Of a stretch of DNA of 64,000 nucleotides, positions 1 through 10,028 are shown in pieces. The stretch is from Sideroxyarcus sp. (GTDB lineage: Bacteria; Pseudomonadota; Gammaproteobacteria; Burkholderiales; Gallionellaceae), in contig JAUSBC010000017.1 of assembly GCA_030652215.1 (NCBI GenBank), positions 40,990 through 104,989 of the forward strand, written 5' to 3'. Made by a program: the position numbers and the translations under genes. Numbering within the stretch: the first letter of the stretch is position 1; each line of letters starts with the position of its first letter. The notes under the pieces are model-generated. The model had not been told where the DNA came from. It searched no databases and saw only the letters and a program-made list of their open reading frames with translations.

Positions 1-1498
1 GCGCCGACATCAGTTTGTAGCGCTTGTCCATTTCCTGCACGCCCCAGTTGAGCGCGGATGCGGCCTGGCGCATGTCGGTGACCACCGGCGCCAGCAGATG
101 CGGAATGCCTTCGTACACCGAGAGTTCCAGCATCTTGGGATCGACCAGCAGCAGGCGCATCTGCTGCGGCGTGGATTTGTACAGCAGGCTCAGGTTCATG
201 GCGTTGATCGCCACCGACTTGCCGGAGCCCGTCGTGCCCGCCACCAGCACATGAGGCATCTTGCCCAGGTCGGCGACTACCGGCTTGCCGGAAATATCCT
301 TGCCCATGGCCATGGTCAGCGGAGAGTTCATCTCGGCGTAGACCTGCGAACCCAGAATCTCGGACAGGTGCACGATCTGGCGTTTCGGGTTGGGCAACTC
401 CAGCGCCATGTAGGCCTTGCCGGGGATGGTTTCGACCACGCGTATGCTCACCACGGACAAGGCGCGCGCCAGGTCGCGCACCAGATTGGTGATCTGGCTG
501 CCCTTCACGCCGACGGCGGGGTCGATCTCGTAACGGGTGATGACCGGGCCGGGATAGGCACCGACCACTTTGACCTCGACGCCGAAGTCCTTGAGTTTGC
601 GTTCGATCAGGCGCGAGGTGAATTCCAGCGTTTCGGCGGAAACGACCTCGACCTGCTGCTTCGCCTCGTCCAGCAGATGTAGCGGCGGCAGATCCGAATC
701 CGGCATCTCGGCGAACAGCGAAACTTGCTTTTCCTTTTGCACGCGCGTTGAGCGTGGCACTTCGTACACCGGCATTTCAATGTGGATGGGTTGATGCTCC
801 TCCACGCGCTTCTTCTCTTCTTCCACCACGACACTGCGTTCCTGCATCGCCTGCATCCCGATGCGTTTATCCTGCCGCGTCTGCCACGCGTTTTGCGCCC
901 ACAGATATGCATCTTCCAGCGCGCCGCCCAGCCGGTCGACGAAACGCAACCAGGACAGGCCGGTGTAAAGGCTGAAACTCACCACCATCAACGCCAGCAG
1001 GAACAACGTGGCACCAATGTAGCCCAGCGTGTGCGCCAGCGTTTCGCCGATCGCGGCGCCCAGCATGCCGCCGGGAGCGCCGGGCAAAGCGACTTTCCAG
1101 GTATAGAGTCGCAGCGCTTCCAGCGCGCTGCTGGTAAACAGCAGGACCAGAAAACCCGACAGCGACATCCACAAGGCGCGCTGATCGAACAGGCTGTCGG
1201 AGCTGATGCGGCGATAGCCGGCCCACACGCGTTGCAGCATCAGCGTAACCCACCACCAAGCGGAGAATCCGAAAATATAGAGCAGCAGATCCGACAGATA
1301 GGCGCCAAATACGCCGCCGGGATTGTGCGTAATCGCGCCGCTTGCGCTGTGCGACCAGGAGGGATCGTTGCGGTCGAAACCGGACAGGATGAGAACCAGG
1401 TAGATCGCCACCGCGACCAGCAACAACCAGCCCGACTCGCGCAACAGACCGAGCAGCCTTTCCGGCAACGGAGGGCGAGGACTTGCGGGTAGCGCCAT
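1..1498 (-). CDS. ftsK: DNA translocase FtsK, 5' part only
   Basis: FtsK anchors at the division septum and pumps chromosomal DNA so that dimers are resolved at dif. The frame runs from an ATG at 1498 to the left edge, about 499 codons, so the C-terminal motor and gamma domain lie outside the window. Visible parts: four hydrophobic segments between about residues 20 and 175 (membrane anchor), a charged linker to about residue 280, then the start of the motor with Walker [10 protein letters not shown] at residues 420-428 (bases 215-241). The start codon shares one base with the stop of the upstream response regulator (TGATG), so translation is probably coupled. Identity is secure; only the truncation limits the call. 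Confidence 0.93.
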   Translation of the reverse strand, partial: MALPASPRPPLPERLLGLLRESGWLLLVAVAIYLVLILSGFDRNDPSWSHSASGAITHNPGGVFGAYLSDLLLYIFGFSAWWWVTLMLQRVWAGYRRISSDSLFDQRALWMSLSGFLVLLFTSSALEALRLYTWKVALPGAPGGMLGAAIGETLAHTLGYIGATLFLLALMVVSFSLYTGLSWLRFVDRLGGALEDAYLWAQNAWQTRQDKRIGMQAMQERSVVVEEEKKRVEEHQPIHIEMPVYEVPRSTRVQKEKQVSLFAEMPDSDLPPLHLLDEAKQQVEVVSAETLEFTSRLIERKLKDFGVEVKVVGAYPGPVITRYEIDPAVGVKGSQITNLVRDLARALSVVSIRVVETIPGKAYMALELPNPKRQIVHLSEILGSQVYAEMNSPLTMAMGKDISGKPVVADLGKMPHVLVAGTTGSGKSVAINAMNLSLLYKSTPQQMRLLLVDPKMLELSVYEGIPHLLAPVVTDMRQAASALNWGVQEMDKRYKLMSA

Positions 1499-2184
1499 CA
1501 ATTAATCTCGACGTCGTTGGGTGCCGGGGGCAGGAAGCCCAGGCGACGCGCCGCGCTGACCGCTTCCAGTCGCGAGTTGACGTGCAGGGCCTGATACACC
1601 GCGGCCGTATGGATCTTTACGGTTCCTTCGGCCAGATTCATCTTTTTCGATATCTCTTTATTAGCCATACCCGAGGCCAGATAGGTCAGCACTTCGAGCT
1701 GACGCGAGGTGAGGCCGAACTTGGCGGCACGCTGCGACCGACGGTTCAGCAGCGTCTCGCCCTGGTCGACGTTGCTCACCGCCTGCTGCAACAGTTGCGG
1801 CGGCAGGTAGACACCGCCCTCCAGCACCATGCGCAGGGCCGACAGCATGATCTTGCTGGACGACATTTTGGAAATGAAACCCATTGCGCCGGACTCCATC
1901 ACGCTCTCGATATCGTCGCGGTGGTCCGAACCGGAGACCACGACCAGCGGAATTTCAGGATGGCGCAGATGGAAAAACTGGATGGAAGGCACACCTTCGC
2001 TGCCGGGCATATTCAGATCCAGCAGGGCAAGATCCACATCGGGATTGTCGTGCACCAGTTGCAACGCATCCTGAAAATTTCCGGAATCCAGAATATCGAC
2101 TTCATCGGCAAGCTGCTGCAATACGTAGCGCATGCCGTCGCGGAACAACGCATGGTCGTCCGCCATGAGCACTTTTATTTTCAT
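1498..2184 (-). CDS. LuxR/NarL-type response regulator
   Basis: A two-domain transcription regulator of 228 residues. The receiver domain covers about residues 1-120, with the acidic pair ADD near residue 9 and the phospho-acceptor Asp56 in LLDLNMPG. A LuxR-type helix-turn-helix covers about 155-215 ([21 protein letters not shown]). The start was set at the second ATG (2184) because AGGGGG lies six bases upstream; an ATG six bases earlier is too close to that ribosome site. It lies directly after a hybrid histidine kinase and just before ftsK, so the kinase is the obvious partner. The signal and target genes cannot be read from the sequence. Confidence 0.88.
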   Translation of the reverse strand: MKIKVLMADDHALFRDGMRYVLQQLADEVDILDSGNFQDALQLVHDNPDVDLALLDLNMPGSEGVPSIQFFHLRHPEIPLVVVSGSDHRDDIESVMESGAMGFISKMSSSKIMLSALRMVLEGGVYLPPQLLQQAVSNVDQGETLLNRRSQRAAKFGLTSRQLEVLTYLASGMANKEISKKMNLAEGTVKIHTAAVYQALHVNSRLEAVSAARRLGFLPPAPNDVEIN

Positions 2185-2240
2185 ATTCATCCCCCTTCGT
2201 TCCGAATCATCCGCAATCATACCATCCCCTGCATGGTCAT

Positions 2241-4061
2241 TTAATTTTCACCGTACAGCGCAAAGTGCATCATCGCCCGCAGCCTGATGGGTGCTATCGG
2301 CTTATGCAGCAGGATCGCGCCGCTGTCGTGTATTTCGTGCAGGGTCTCGCTGGCGGTATCGCCGGTCAGCACCACCGACGGCAGCTCGTTGCCCCACAGT
2401 TCGCGCATGCGCTTGATTACATGGATGGCCGTCATGCCTTGCGGCAGGCGGTAATCGCACACCAGCAGGTCGGGACGCAATTGGGCGATATCCAGTTTGC
2501 GCATTACGTCCTCGGCGAATTCGCCCGCGATCACTTTGCATCCCCACTGCTCCATGAGATCGAGCGACACTTCGCGTATGTCCGGATCGTCCTCCACCAG
2601 CGCCACCACTTTGCCGCTCAGATCGTACTGGGAATGCGTAATAACAAAGGGTTGCACCAGATTTGATGTATTGCCCGTCGGCACTTCGAAACCGAACACC
2701 GATCCCACGCCCGGCACCGAACTGACGGTCACTTTGCATTCCAGCAGGCTTTCGATGCGGCGCACGATGGCCAGGCCCAGACCCAGCCCCTTGCGCCGGT
2801 CGCGGTGCGGATTGTCCGCCTGATAGTATTCTTCGAAAATGTGCGGAATGGTCTCGGCCTTGATGCCGATGCCGGTGTCCGCGACTTCCAGGCCGACCTT
2901 GCCGGGCATGCAGGTGCAGCGCACCACCACCCCGCCGCTGTCGGTATAGCGGATGGCGTTGGAAATGAGATTGCGCAGCATGCGTTCCAGCAGGAACGGG
3001 TCGCTGTAGATCACCACATTGCATATTTCCTCGTCGGCGTATTCCTTGCTCATGCAAACGGGCAACTGAAAGCTCAGGCCTTTTGACTGCGCGAGCGGGG
3101 CCATATCGCCGTAGATCCGGTCGAACAGGGTGCCCAGCATGAAATGTTGCTTGCGCGGCTCGACGATGCCCGCATCCAGGCGCGAGACATCCAGCAAGTC
3201 GTCGAACATGTCGACCAGCGCATTGACCGATTTTCCAATCTGCCCGGCCAGACGCACGGTATTTTTTTCTTTCGCCGTATCCAGCAAGGCATCGCTGAAC
3301 AGGCGCAACGCCTGCAAGGGCTGGCGCAGATCGTGGCTGGCGGTGGCCAGGAACTTGGATTTTGTCTGGCTGGCCAGCTCGGCTTCCTGCCGCGACGCTT
3401 CGGCCTCGCGCTTCCTTTCCAGCAAGGCGCCGACCAGGCGCTCGTTTTCGTATCTGCGGCGTTGAGACTGCTCGAAAGTGCGAATCAGTTCCACCGCGGA
3501 TTTCGACACATAGATACTGAACATGCTCAGCATGCCGAACAATATCCAGTGTATGGAATCGTTCTCCCACGCAAGGCGCCCGAGCATCGGCATGATGATG
3601 CCGGCTTGATAGATGAACATCGAAGGGGGATGAAAAGGATTGCTGGTCGCCGCTCCCGCGGACAAGCCCATCATCACGCAGATCAGCATGGCCTGGTAGG
3701 CCAGATCGCCGGGAACGAACATGACCACACCGGCACTACCCCAGACAAATGCGGCGACCAGCGTCAACTTCTTGAACAAACCGTTCCAGGCCCGATTCTG
3801 CTCTACAGTCTTGGTCAGGTGGCGCCGGCTGCGCCAGAAAAGGAACTCGACTAAATTGATAACGAGAACCGCCGCCAGCCAACCCAGCAACACATCGTGC
3901 GCCAGCTTGTCCCACGCCAGCAGCACCAGCAAGGGCGCCAGCACCAACTCCGAGACGAGCATCAGCGGGTAGCTGTTGATACGCGCGCGGACCTGCTCCA
4001 CGCGTATGGGCAGATTGAGTTCGTTTATCTCGAAGCGCAGCAGTTCAGTCAACGAGTTCAT
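2241..4061 (-). CDS. Membrane hybrid histidine kinase with C-terminal receiver
   Basis: A 606-residue sensor kinase. Several hydrophobic segments between about residues 30 and 195 form an N-terminal membrane region with no recognisable periplasmic domain. A coiled stretch leads to the phospho-accepting His243 in the motif ASHDLRQPLQ, followed by an HATPase domain (GLGLGLAIVRR near residue 425). A C-terminal receiver starts at about residue 480, with Asp536 in LLVCDYRLP. The ATG overlaps the stop of the Sco1 gene by four bases (ATGA). The likely partner is the LuxR-type regulator downstream. Its placement after Sco1 and a DsbD_2 protein would fit sensing of copper or respiration, but that is inference from context. 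Confidence 0.88.
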   Translation of the reverse strand: MNSLTELLRFEINELNLPIRVEQVRARINSYPLMLVSELVLAPLLVLLAWDKLAHDVLLGWLAAVLVINLVEFLFWRSRRHLTKTVEQNRAWNGLFKKLTLVAAFVWGSAGVVMFVPGDLAYQAMLICVMMGLSAGAATSNPFHPPSMFIYQAGIIMPMLGRLAWENDSIHWILFGMLSMFSIYVSKSAVELIRTFEQSQRRRYENERLVGALLERKREAEASRQEAELASQTKSKFLATASHDLRQPLQALRLFSDALLDTAKEKNTVRLAGQIGKSVNALVDMFDDLLDVSRLDAGIVEPRKQHFMLGTLFDRIYGDMAPLAQSKGLSFQLPVCMSKEYADEEICNVVIYSDPFLLERMLRNLISNAIRYTDSGGVVVRCTCMPGKVGLEVADTGIGIKAETIPHIFEEYYQADNPHRDRRKGLGLGLAIVRRIESLLECKVTVSSVPGVGSVFGFEVPTGNTSNLVQPFVITHSQYDLSGKVVALVEDDPDIREVSLDLMEQWGCKVIAGEFAEDVMRKLDIAQLRPDLLVCDYRLPQGMTAIHVIKRMRELWGNELPSVVLTGDTASETLHEIHDSGAILLHKPIAPIRLRAMMHFALYGEN

Positions 4062-4645
4062 TTGAAAGCCAGCAATATTCTGATGTCATGCAGCAACAGT
4101 TCCGCGCGCTGCCCATAAGGGGCCAGCAGGACCGGCTTGCCGTTTGGCGCAATGAGGTACGTTCCGGCGGAGTGATCCAGTTCGTATCCGCCGCTCTTGT
4201 TCGGTTGCTTTTCGTAAGTCACGCCGAACGCCCTTGCCGCCTGCGCGGTCATCATACTATCACCGTACAAGCCTTTGAATGTGGGATAGAACGCGGGCGG
4301 GTATTGCGCCAGCAACTCGCGCGTGTCGCGTTCCGGGTCGAGCGTCACGAACAGCACCTGCACCTTGTCCGCATCCTTGCCCAGCAGACGCATCACATGC
4401 GCCAGATCGGCCAGCGTGGTTGGACACACCTGCGGGCAGTGCGTATATCCGAAAAACAGCACCACCACCTTGCCGCGATAGCCCGCCAGGCTGACGGGTT
4501 TTCCCGCCGCATCGTTGAGATGGAAATCAGCTCCGGCGTATTTCGAGCTGACATCACTGGCTTTGAAAGGGGACGGCAATTTCTGTTCGCCGCACGCGAC
4601 CAGCAGAAACAACAGCGGCAACAGCAGCAGCTTACGCAGCCACAT
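4058..4645 (-). CDS. Sco1/SenC/PrrC-family copper chaperone lipoprotein
   Basis: A 195-residue thioredoxin-fold protein of the Sco1 family, which delivers copper to the CuA site of cytochrome oxidase or acts as a periplasmic thiol protein. The N-terminus MWLRKLLLLPLLFLLVACGE is a lipoprotein signal with an LVAC lipobox. The copper-binding CPQVC motif and the conserved later His in YELDHSAGT are both present. The reading frame is open far upstream, but the ATG at 4645 is the only start that gives the signal peptide. This start lies 14 bases inside the upstream DsbD_2-type gene, and the stop overlaps the histidine kinase start. Together with that membrane protein it suggests oxidase or copper-site assembly. 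Confidence 0.9.
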   Translation of the reverse strand: MWLRKLLLLPLLFLLVACGEQKLPSPFKASDVSSKYAGADFHLNDAAGKPVSLAGYRGKVVVLFFGYTHCPQVCPTTLADLAHVMRLLGKDADKVQVLFVTLDPERDTRELLAQYPPAFYPTFKGLYGDSMMTAQAARAFGVTYEKQPNKSGGYELDHSAGTYLIAPNGKPVLLAPYGQRAELLLHDIRILLAFK

Positions 4646-5342
4646 GACACGCCCCCGCCCAGCCGTGAACCGCAAAGGTATAGCCCACTTTGAACAGGCC
4701 GTACACGCCGAATGTCGCAACCAGCATGCCCGCCGCCAGCCGCACGCGCGGCGACTGCACCCAGCCCTTGATGCTCTCCCAGAACAATCCGATGGCGAGC
4801 AGATTCGGCAGCGTGCCCAGGCCGAACGCGAGCATGATGAGCGCCCCCTGCGGCGCGCTGCCGCTTGCCAGCGCAGTGAGAAGCACGCTGTACACGAGTC
4901 CGCAGGGCAACCAACCCCACAGCGCCCCCAGCCCCAGCGCGCGCGGTACCGTGTTGACGGGCAGCAGCCGGGTCGTCCAGGGTTGCAGCAGTTTCCACAA
5001 TCCGCCGCCCAGGCGCTCAAGCCGGCGCACAGCGCCCCATATGCCCGCGAGGTATGTACCAAGCACGACGAGCATCAGGCTGGACAGCGCGAACAGCAGA
5101 TGCTGCACCGGAGCCGCGTCGCGCAGCAACAGCCCTGCCTGCCCGATTGCGCCGACCAGCGCCCCCGCCAGCGCGTAGCTTGCAATACGCCCGCTGCTGT
5201 AGGCCAGATGAAACGGCCAGCGCGCAGTGTCTTTGGGGACTTGGGAGGTAAATACACCGACGATGCTGCCGCACATGCCGAGACAGTGCACACCGCCAAG
5301 CAGACCCACTATGAATACGGCAACCAGACTGAATTCGCTCAT
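4632..5342 (-). CDS. DsbD_2/TauE-like membrane protein (cytochrome/copper assembly type)
   Basis: A 236-residue integral membrane protein with about six hydrophobic segments. Paired cysteine motifs near the ends of helices, HCLGMCGS at about residues 19-26 and a later LPCGLVY, are typical of the family annotated as sulfite exporter TauE/SafE-like or DsbD_2. Relatives are often found next to cytochrome oxidase assembly genes and are thought to move copper or electrons. The ATG at 5342 has a GGGTAAAG ribosome site. It overlaps the Sco1 gene downstream by 14 bases, which supports a shared role in metal-site assembly. The transported species is unknown. Confidence 0.75.
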   Translation of the reverse strand: MSEFSLVAVFIVGLLGGVHCLGMCGSIVGVFTSQVPKDTARWPFHLAYSSGRIASYALAGALVGAIGQAGLLLRDAAPVQHLLFALSSLMLVVLGTYLAGIWGAVRRLERLGGGLWKLLQPWTTRLLPVNTVPRALGLGALWGWLPCGLVYSVLLTALASGSAPQGALIMLAFGLGTLPNLLAIGLFWESIKGWVQSPRVRLAAGMLVATFGVYGLFKVGYTFAVHGWAGACHVAA

Positions 5343-5389
5343 CTTTACCCATTTATTTCGGGAGGGCCTGCGCCCCGCCGGAGGTCACT

Positions 5390-6070
5390 TCAGCGCTCAG
5401 CCAACGGCGCTCCCAACAAACCCAAATCCAGACATGAAGCTGCAACCTTCATGTCCGGCTCAACCATGTGTGGAATCACCCCTAGCAACGGTGCCGCGAT
5501 ACGTTCACGCAGGGTCTGGATATTTTCCTGCAGAGAAGGCATGTCCGCATCCAGCACGTTGGCGACCCAACCCGCGCATTCTAATTGGTAATCGGCGATG
5601 ACGCGCAGCGTCAGCAGCGCATGATTGATGCAGCCCAGCCGCATGCGCACCACCAGGATGACGGGCAGACCGATTTCCTTTGCCAGATCGGCGCTATCCA
5701 GCTTTTCGTTCAGCGGCACGCAGAATCCGCCCACGCCCTCCACGATCACTTCGTCGGTCTGCCCCGCCAGTTCACGGTATGACGCCATGATGCGCGGAAG
5801 GTCTATGCGTGTCCCGGCATGGCGCGCGGCTAGATGGGGCGCAATGGCACGCGGAAAACAATAGGGATTGATCTGGCCGTAGGTGGCCCGCACTGTGCTC
5901 GCAGCGCTCAAGAGTTTGGCATCTTCGTTGCGGTCGTCGGCGTCGCAGCCCGCCGCCACCGGCTTGAAGCCGGCCACGCGCTTGCCCTGTGCAGCAAAGG
6001 CATTCAGCAGCGCGCAACTCACCAGCGTTTTGCCGACGCCCGTGTCGGTGCCTGTTATGAAATAGCTCAA
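5390..6070 (-). CDS. bioD: Dethiobiotin synthetase BioD
   Basis: Cytosolic enzyme that closes the ureido ring of dethiobiotin from diaminopelargonic acid, CO2 and ATP. The protein has 226 residues, close to the usual length. The P-loop variant GTDTGVGKT lies at residues 7-15. The first codon is TTG, whose bases overlap the stop of bioC (TTGA), so the start depends on coupling to bioC. It is the last gene of the biotin block; the next gene on this strand begins 47 bases away and has an unrelated function. No bioA is present in this window. Confidence 0.95.
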   Translation of the reverse strand: MSYFITGTDTGVGKTLVSCALLNAFAAQGKRVAGFKPVAAGCDADDRNEDAKLLSAASTVRATYGQINPYCFPRAIAPHLAARHAGTRIDLPRIMASYRELAGQTDEVIVEGVGGFCVPLNEKLDSADLAKEIGLPVILVVRMRLGCINHALLTLRVIADYQLECAGWVANVLDADMPSLQENIQTLRERIAAPLLGVIPHMVEPDMKVAASCLDLGLLGAPLAER

Positions 6071-6936
6071 AGTTTGAAATCCGTCTTGATGATGGCGCGC
6101 CCGTCCGCTGCCACTTTGGGCGCGGTCTTCCAGGCGTGGCCGTAGACGATTTCGAAGGTCGCGGGCAACTTTCCGTCGCGGCGCAGTTTTTCGTAATTCT
6201 CGGTGACGCGCTTCCAGGCCGCCTTGCCCATCATGCCGGGCGCACGCCCCGCCGTGGCGTTGTGCGCACCGATACTCTTCAAGTCCTGCATCACCGCGCG
6301 CACGTCGTCATAGGTCAGCGTAATCCGCTCCATTTCCATCACGGGATCGGAAAATCCCGCCGCCATCAACATGTCGCCGACGTCGTGCATGTCGGCGAAC
6401 CGGCTCAGGTGGCTGTATCCGTCCACATCGCTGAAGGCGGTACGCAATTCGCGCAGGGTGTCCACACCGAAACTGGAAAATATCAGCAAGCCGTCCACCT
6501 TCAGCACGCGCTGCAATTCGACGAACGTCGCCGGCAAATCGTTGCACCATTGCAAGGCAAGGTTCGACCACACCATATCCACACTGCCGGAGGCGACAGG
6601 CAGTGCTTCGACGTCGGCACACAGGTAATTCTCGCGCTTTCCCGCAAACAGTTTTTTCCACCAGCTTGAAGTGCCGCGCGCCTGCTCCAGCATGCCGATG
6701 GCGATATCCAGCGCCGTGATCTCCGCTTTGGGATAGCGCCCGCCCAACTGGCGCGTGCCCCAACCGGTGCCGCTGCCCACATCCAGCAGGCGCGCAGGCT
6801 GCAGCTTGATGCAGTCGAGACGCTCCAGCATGCGCGTACACACCTCGCGCTGCAGCACCGCCGCCGCGTCGTAGTCCCGCGCGGCGCGGCTGAAAGCGCG
6901 GCGCACTTGTTTCTTGTCTATTTCGAATTCATTCAT
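6067..6936 (-). CDS. bioC: Malonyl-ACP O-methyltransferase BioC
   Basis: A 289-residue class I SAM-dependent methyltransferase. BioC methylates malonyl-ACP so that the fatty acid synthesis cycle can build pimeloyl-ACP methyl ester. The SAM-binding glycine motif LLDVGSGTGWGTRQL sits at about residues 50-64. The N-terminal stretch KKQVRRAFSRAARDYDAAAVLQ is the signature start of BioC proteins. The ATG overlaps the end of bioH by eight bases, and the stop overlaps bioD by four. The pairing with bioH gives the complete BioC-BioH route to pimeloyl-ACP. Confidence 0.95.
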   Translation of the reverse strand: MNEFEIDKKQVRRAFSRAARDYDAAAVLQREVCTRMLERLDCIKLQPARLLDVGSGTGWGTRQLGGRYPKAEITALDIAIGMLEQARGTSSWWKKLFAGKRENYLCADVEALPVASGSVDMVWSNLALQWCNDLPATFVELQRVLKVDGLLIFSSFGVDTLRELRTAFSDVDGYSHLSRFADMHDVGDMLMAAGFSDPVMEMERITLTYDDVRAVMQDLKSIGAHNATAGRAPGMMGKAAWKRVTENYEKLRRDGKLPATFEIVYGHAWKTAPKVAADGRAIIKTDFKL

Positions 6937-7693
6937 GCAGGAAACTCTTTACGTGTTCGACGAAAATTTCGGGATGCGACAGGAACGGCGCATGCGCCGC
7001 GCCCTTCACTTCCACCGCGCGCGCCGATTTCAGGGCTTGCGCCAGATAGTGCGAGGCTTGCGGCAGCGTCAGTTTGTCACGTTCTCCGGCAATGACCAAG
7101 GTCGGCTGTTCGATACCGGCCAATTCGCCGCGCAGATCTGCATCGCGCAGGATGTCCAATCCCCCGCGCAACGCGGCCATGTCGGGCTCGCCCCGGCTGA
7201 ACAGACGTTCGCGCAACGATGACAGCAACTCGCGTTCGTTTTCGCTGCCGCGCAATTGCAGTGCAATGAAGCGGCGCAAGGTCGCGGCATGATTCTGCTC
7301 CAATTCGGCGGCAAATTTTTCGAGCACTGCGCCATCCATGCCAAAAAACCAGTCTTCACGTGCGGCAAAGCACGGCGTGCTTGCAACCAGTATCAGGCGC
7401 CGCACTTTTTCCGGCTCGCGCGCTGCCCAGTGTAGTGCAAGCTGGCCGCCCAGCGACCAGCCGCACACGGTTAGCGGCTCGCCGAATTGCTCCGACAGGG
7501 AGTGCACCAGAGTATCCAGGTTCGTTTCGGGCAGTGGCGCACTCGCGCCGTTGCCCGGCAAATCCAGAGTGTGCACGCGGAAGGCTGTCGCCAGCTTCGC
7601 TGCGACATCCGTCCAGACGCCGCCGTGCATACCCCAACCATGAATCAACAATAGCGGCTCACCACTGCCTATGCTTTCAACATGCAAGCTCAT
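6929..7693 (-). CDS. bioH: Pimeloyl-ACP methyl ester carboxylesterase BioH
   Basis: A 254-residue alpha/beta hydrolase that removes the methyl ester made by BioC and so ends pimeloyl chain elongation. The oxyanion region LLLIHGWGMHGGVW is near residue 15, the nucleophile is the Ser of CGWSLGGQ, and the C-terminal catalytic His lies in GAAHAPFLSH. The start was placed at the ATG at 7693 because GGAG lies six bases upstream; an in-frame TTG at 7708 is weaker. The gene begins inside the 3' end of bioF and overlaps bioC. Confidence 0.93.
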   Translation of the reverse strand: MSLHVESIGSGEPLLLIHGWGMHGGVWTDVAAKLATAFRVHTLDLPGNGASAPLPETNLDTLVHSLSEQFGEPLTVCGWSLGGQLALHWAAREPEKVRRLILVASTPCFAAREDWFFGMDGAVLEKFAAELEQNHAATLRRFIALQLRGSENERELLSSLRERLFSRGEPDMAALRGGLDILRDADLRGELAGIEQPTLVIAGERDKLTLPQASHYLAQALKSARAVEVKGAAHAPFLSHPEIFVEHVKSFLHE

Positions 7694-8837
7694 GCAGCGC
7701 TCCGACAAGTTGATTCACATCGACTGCGCTATGCGCTGCCGACAAAGTAATGCGCAGCCGCGCCGTGCCCTGCGGCACGGTCGGGGGCCGTATCGCGGCG
7801 ACCCAGATGCCGCGTTCGCGCAGGCTTTCGCTCAGTTTCAGGGCCTGCAGATTATCGCCGATCAGCAAGGGCTGTATCGCGGTGTCGGAAGGCATCAGTT
7901 GCCAGGGCAGGCCGGACAGGCCGTCACGCAATTGCTCGACGAGCTGTTTCAGGTGTACGCGCAACGCCTCGCCCTGCCCGATCAGTTCCAGGCTCTGCGA
8001 CAAGGCGACGGACAAGGCGGGAGGCGTGGCAGTGGTGTAGACGTAGCTGTGCGCATGGTTGACGAGCGTGTCGACGACCACCTGTTCGGCCGCGACGAAG
8101 GCGCCGGACACGCCGGCGGCCTTGCCCAGCGTTGCCATGTAGACGATGCGTTGCGACGCGATACCGAAATGGGAAAGCGAGCCGCACCCCCGCTCGCCCA
8201 GCACGCCGAAGCCGTGCGCGTCATCCACATACAGCCATGCATCGTGCTGCTCGCACAAAGCCAGCATTTCGCGCAACGGCGCGATGTCTCCATCCATGCT
8301 GAATACCGCATCGGTGATGACGAGTTTGCGCCCACTTTGGGTCTGCGCCAGCAATTGCGCCAGTTGCGCCATGTCGCCATGCCGGTAGCGTTTCGTTTCG
8401 GCGCGGGACAGCAGCATCGCGTCGTTCAGCGAAGCGTGGTTAAGTTTGTCGGCGAAGACCGTATCACCCTTGCCGACCAGCCCCTGCACCACGCCCAGGT
8501 TGGCCATGTAGCCGGTGGAAAACAACAGCGCCGCGGGTTTGCCGACGAAGGCGGCGAGTTGATGTTCGAGCCGGTGGTGCGGTTCGAAATGGCCGCTGAC
8601 CAGATGCGCCGCGCCCGCGCCCACTCCCCATTGCTGTGCGCCCTGCTGCAGGGCCGCGATGAGTTGCGGGTGATTGGCAAGACCGAGATAGTCGTTGCTG
8701 CAGAACGCGAGGTAAGGCTTGCCATCCACCGTGATGTGCGGCGATTGCGGCGTATCTAGCGTGCGGCGCCTACGCAACAACCCCTGCTCGGCACGGGTTT
8801 CGAGTTCTTTAGAAAGGGAAGAAAAAGGCATAAACAT
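7677..8837 (-). CDS. bioF: 8-amino-7-oxononanoate synthase BioF
   Basis: A 386-residue PLP enzyme of the alpha-oxoamine synthase family. It joins pimeloyl-ACP and alanine to give 8-amino-7-oxononanoate. Motifs seen: CSNDYLGLANHP near the N-terminus, the cofactor Asp/His segment YVDDAHGFGVLGERG, and the PLP lysine in ATLGKAAGVSG. Two ATGs two codons apart (8837 and 8831) are both possible starts. The gene lies 120 bases downstream of bioB, and the gap is filled by a repeat element. Confidence 0.96.
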   Translation of the reverse strand: MFMPFSSLSKELETRAEQGLLRRRRTLDTPQSPHITVDGKPYLAFCSNDYLGLANHPQLIAALQQGAQQWGVGAGAAHLVSGHFEPHHRLEHQLAAFVGKPAALLFSTGYMANLGVVQGLVGKGDTVFADKLNHASLNDAMLLSRAETKRYRHGDMAQLAQLLAQTQSGRKLVITDAVFSMDGDIAPLREMLALCEQHDAWLYVDDAHGFGVLGERGCGSLSHFGIASQRIVYMATLGKAAGVSGAFVAAEQVVVDTLVNHAHSYVYTTATPPALSVALSQSLELIGQGEALRVHLKQLVEQLRDGLSGLPWQLMPSDTAIQPLLIGDNLQALKLSESLRERGIWVAAIRPPTVPQGTARLRITLSAAHSAVDVNQLVGALHELAC

Positions 8838-8853
8838 CCGGCACAGAGAATTT

Positions 8854-8949
8854 GTAGGATGGGTTGAGTCCTTCGACTTCGCTCAGGACAGGCTGCGCGA
8901 CACCCATCATCGGGCACGGCGGGTATCGCTACGCTCCACCCACCCTACG
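8854..8949. repeat. Dispersed palindromic repeat between bioB and bioF
   Basis: A 96-base element filling most of the bioB-bioF gap. Its ends are inverted copies (GTAGGATGGGTTG at the left, CCACCCACCCTAC at the right) and the inside can fold (GACTTCGCTCAGGACAGG). The ends resemble those of the elements at 10763 and 58848. It lies inside a transcription unit and may form RNA hairpins that affect bioB-bioF expression. Confidence 0.6.
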
Positions 8950-8957
8950 CATTGCGG

Positions 8958-9956
8958 TTAATGGCACTTGTCAGCGAGCGGATACAAACCCAGCTTGTTC
9001 ATCAACGCCCGGTCGCGTTCCACTTCCGGATTGCCCGTGGTCAGCAACTGGTCGCCGTAAAAGATGGAATTGGCGCCGGCCAGGAAGCACAGGGCTTGCA
9101 CCGCATCGCTCATTTCCCCGCGCCCGGCGGAGAGGCGCACGAACGCTTTCGGCATGGTGATGCGTGCCACGGCGATGGTGCGCACGAAATCCAGCGGGTC
9201 CAGGTCTTCGGTATCAGCCAGCGGCGTGCCCTCGACCTTGACCAGGTTGTTGATCGGCACGCTTTCCGGATAGGGATTCATGTTGGCCAGTTGCGCAACG
9301 AGTCCCGCGCGCTGGGTGAGGCTTTCGCCCATACCGATAATCCCGCCGCTGCAGATATGCATGCCGGCTTTGCGCACGCGCTCCAGGGTATCGATGCGGT
9401 CCTGGTAGTCGCGCGTGGTGATGATGTTGCCGTAGAACTCGGGCGAGGTGTCCAGGTTGTGGTTGTAATAGTCGAGGCCGGCGTCTTTCAGTTGCCCGGT
9501 CTGCTCGTCGTTGAGCATACCCAGCGTGGCGCAGGTTTCCATGCCCAGCGCGCGCACTTCCTTGACCATTTCGACCACGGCGGTCATGTCTTCTTTCGAG
9601 GGCTCGCGCCAGGCCGCGCCCATGCAGAAGCGTCCGGCGCCGGCATTTTTGGCTGCCTTGGCCGCTTTCAGCACTTCCTCGATATCCAGGATCTTCATGT
9701 TTTCCACTCCTGCGGAGTGGTAGGACGACTGAGTGCAGTAGCCGCAATCTTCGGTGCAGCCGCCGGTCTTGATCGACAGCAAAGTGGACAGTTGCACCGC
9801 GTTCGGGTCGAAATGCTCGCGGTGTATTTGTTGCGCGCGGTACATCAGGTCTGAAAAGGGCAGCTTGTACAAGGCTTCGACTGCCGCAACGCTCCAGGTT
9901 TGGGGCGTCGCTTCGGATTGGGAGGAAGGTGCGAATTCGGCGGTTTTGGTTTGCAT
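8958..9956 (-). CDS. bioB: Biotin synthase BioB
   Basis: A 332-residue radical-SAM enzyme that inserts sulfur into dethiobiotin. The iron-sulfur/SAM motif CTEDCGYC (CxxxCxxC) is present, followed by the family sequence QSSYHSAG, and the middle carries [12 protein letters not shown] start it at the ATG at 9956 (MQTKTAEF); the frame is open to a TTG at 10013, but that extension does not look like BioB. It is the first gene of the biotin block and is divergent from comF. I saw no convincing BirA operator in the 72-base gap. Confidence 0.96.
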   Translation of the reverse strand: MQTKTAEFAPSSQSEATPQTWSVAAVEALYKLPFSDLMYRAQQIHREHFDPNAVQLSTLLSIKTGGCTEDCGYCTQSSYHSAGVENMKILDIEEVLKAAKAAKNAGAGRFCMGAAWREPSKEDMTAVVEMVKEVRALGMETCATLGMLNDEQTGQLKDAGLDYYNHNLDTSPEFYGNIITTRDYQDRIDTLERVRKAGMHICSGGIIGMGESLTQRAGLVAQLANMNPYPESVPINNLVKVEGTPLADTEDLDPLDFVRTIAVARITMPKAFVRLSAGRGEMSDAVQALCFLAGANSIFYGDQLLTTGNPEVERDRALMNKLGLYPLADKCH

Positions 9957-10028
9957 ATAAATAGTGGCAAGCAAGTAGAATGGGAAAAAAGCATCCTCGA
10001 CCCGATAAATCAACAGGATCGGAACGAC

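Noticed and set aside
9957..10028. Possible BirA operator upstream of bioB
   Set aside because: No palindrome resembling the known biotin operator could be seen in the 72-base gap.
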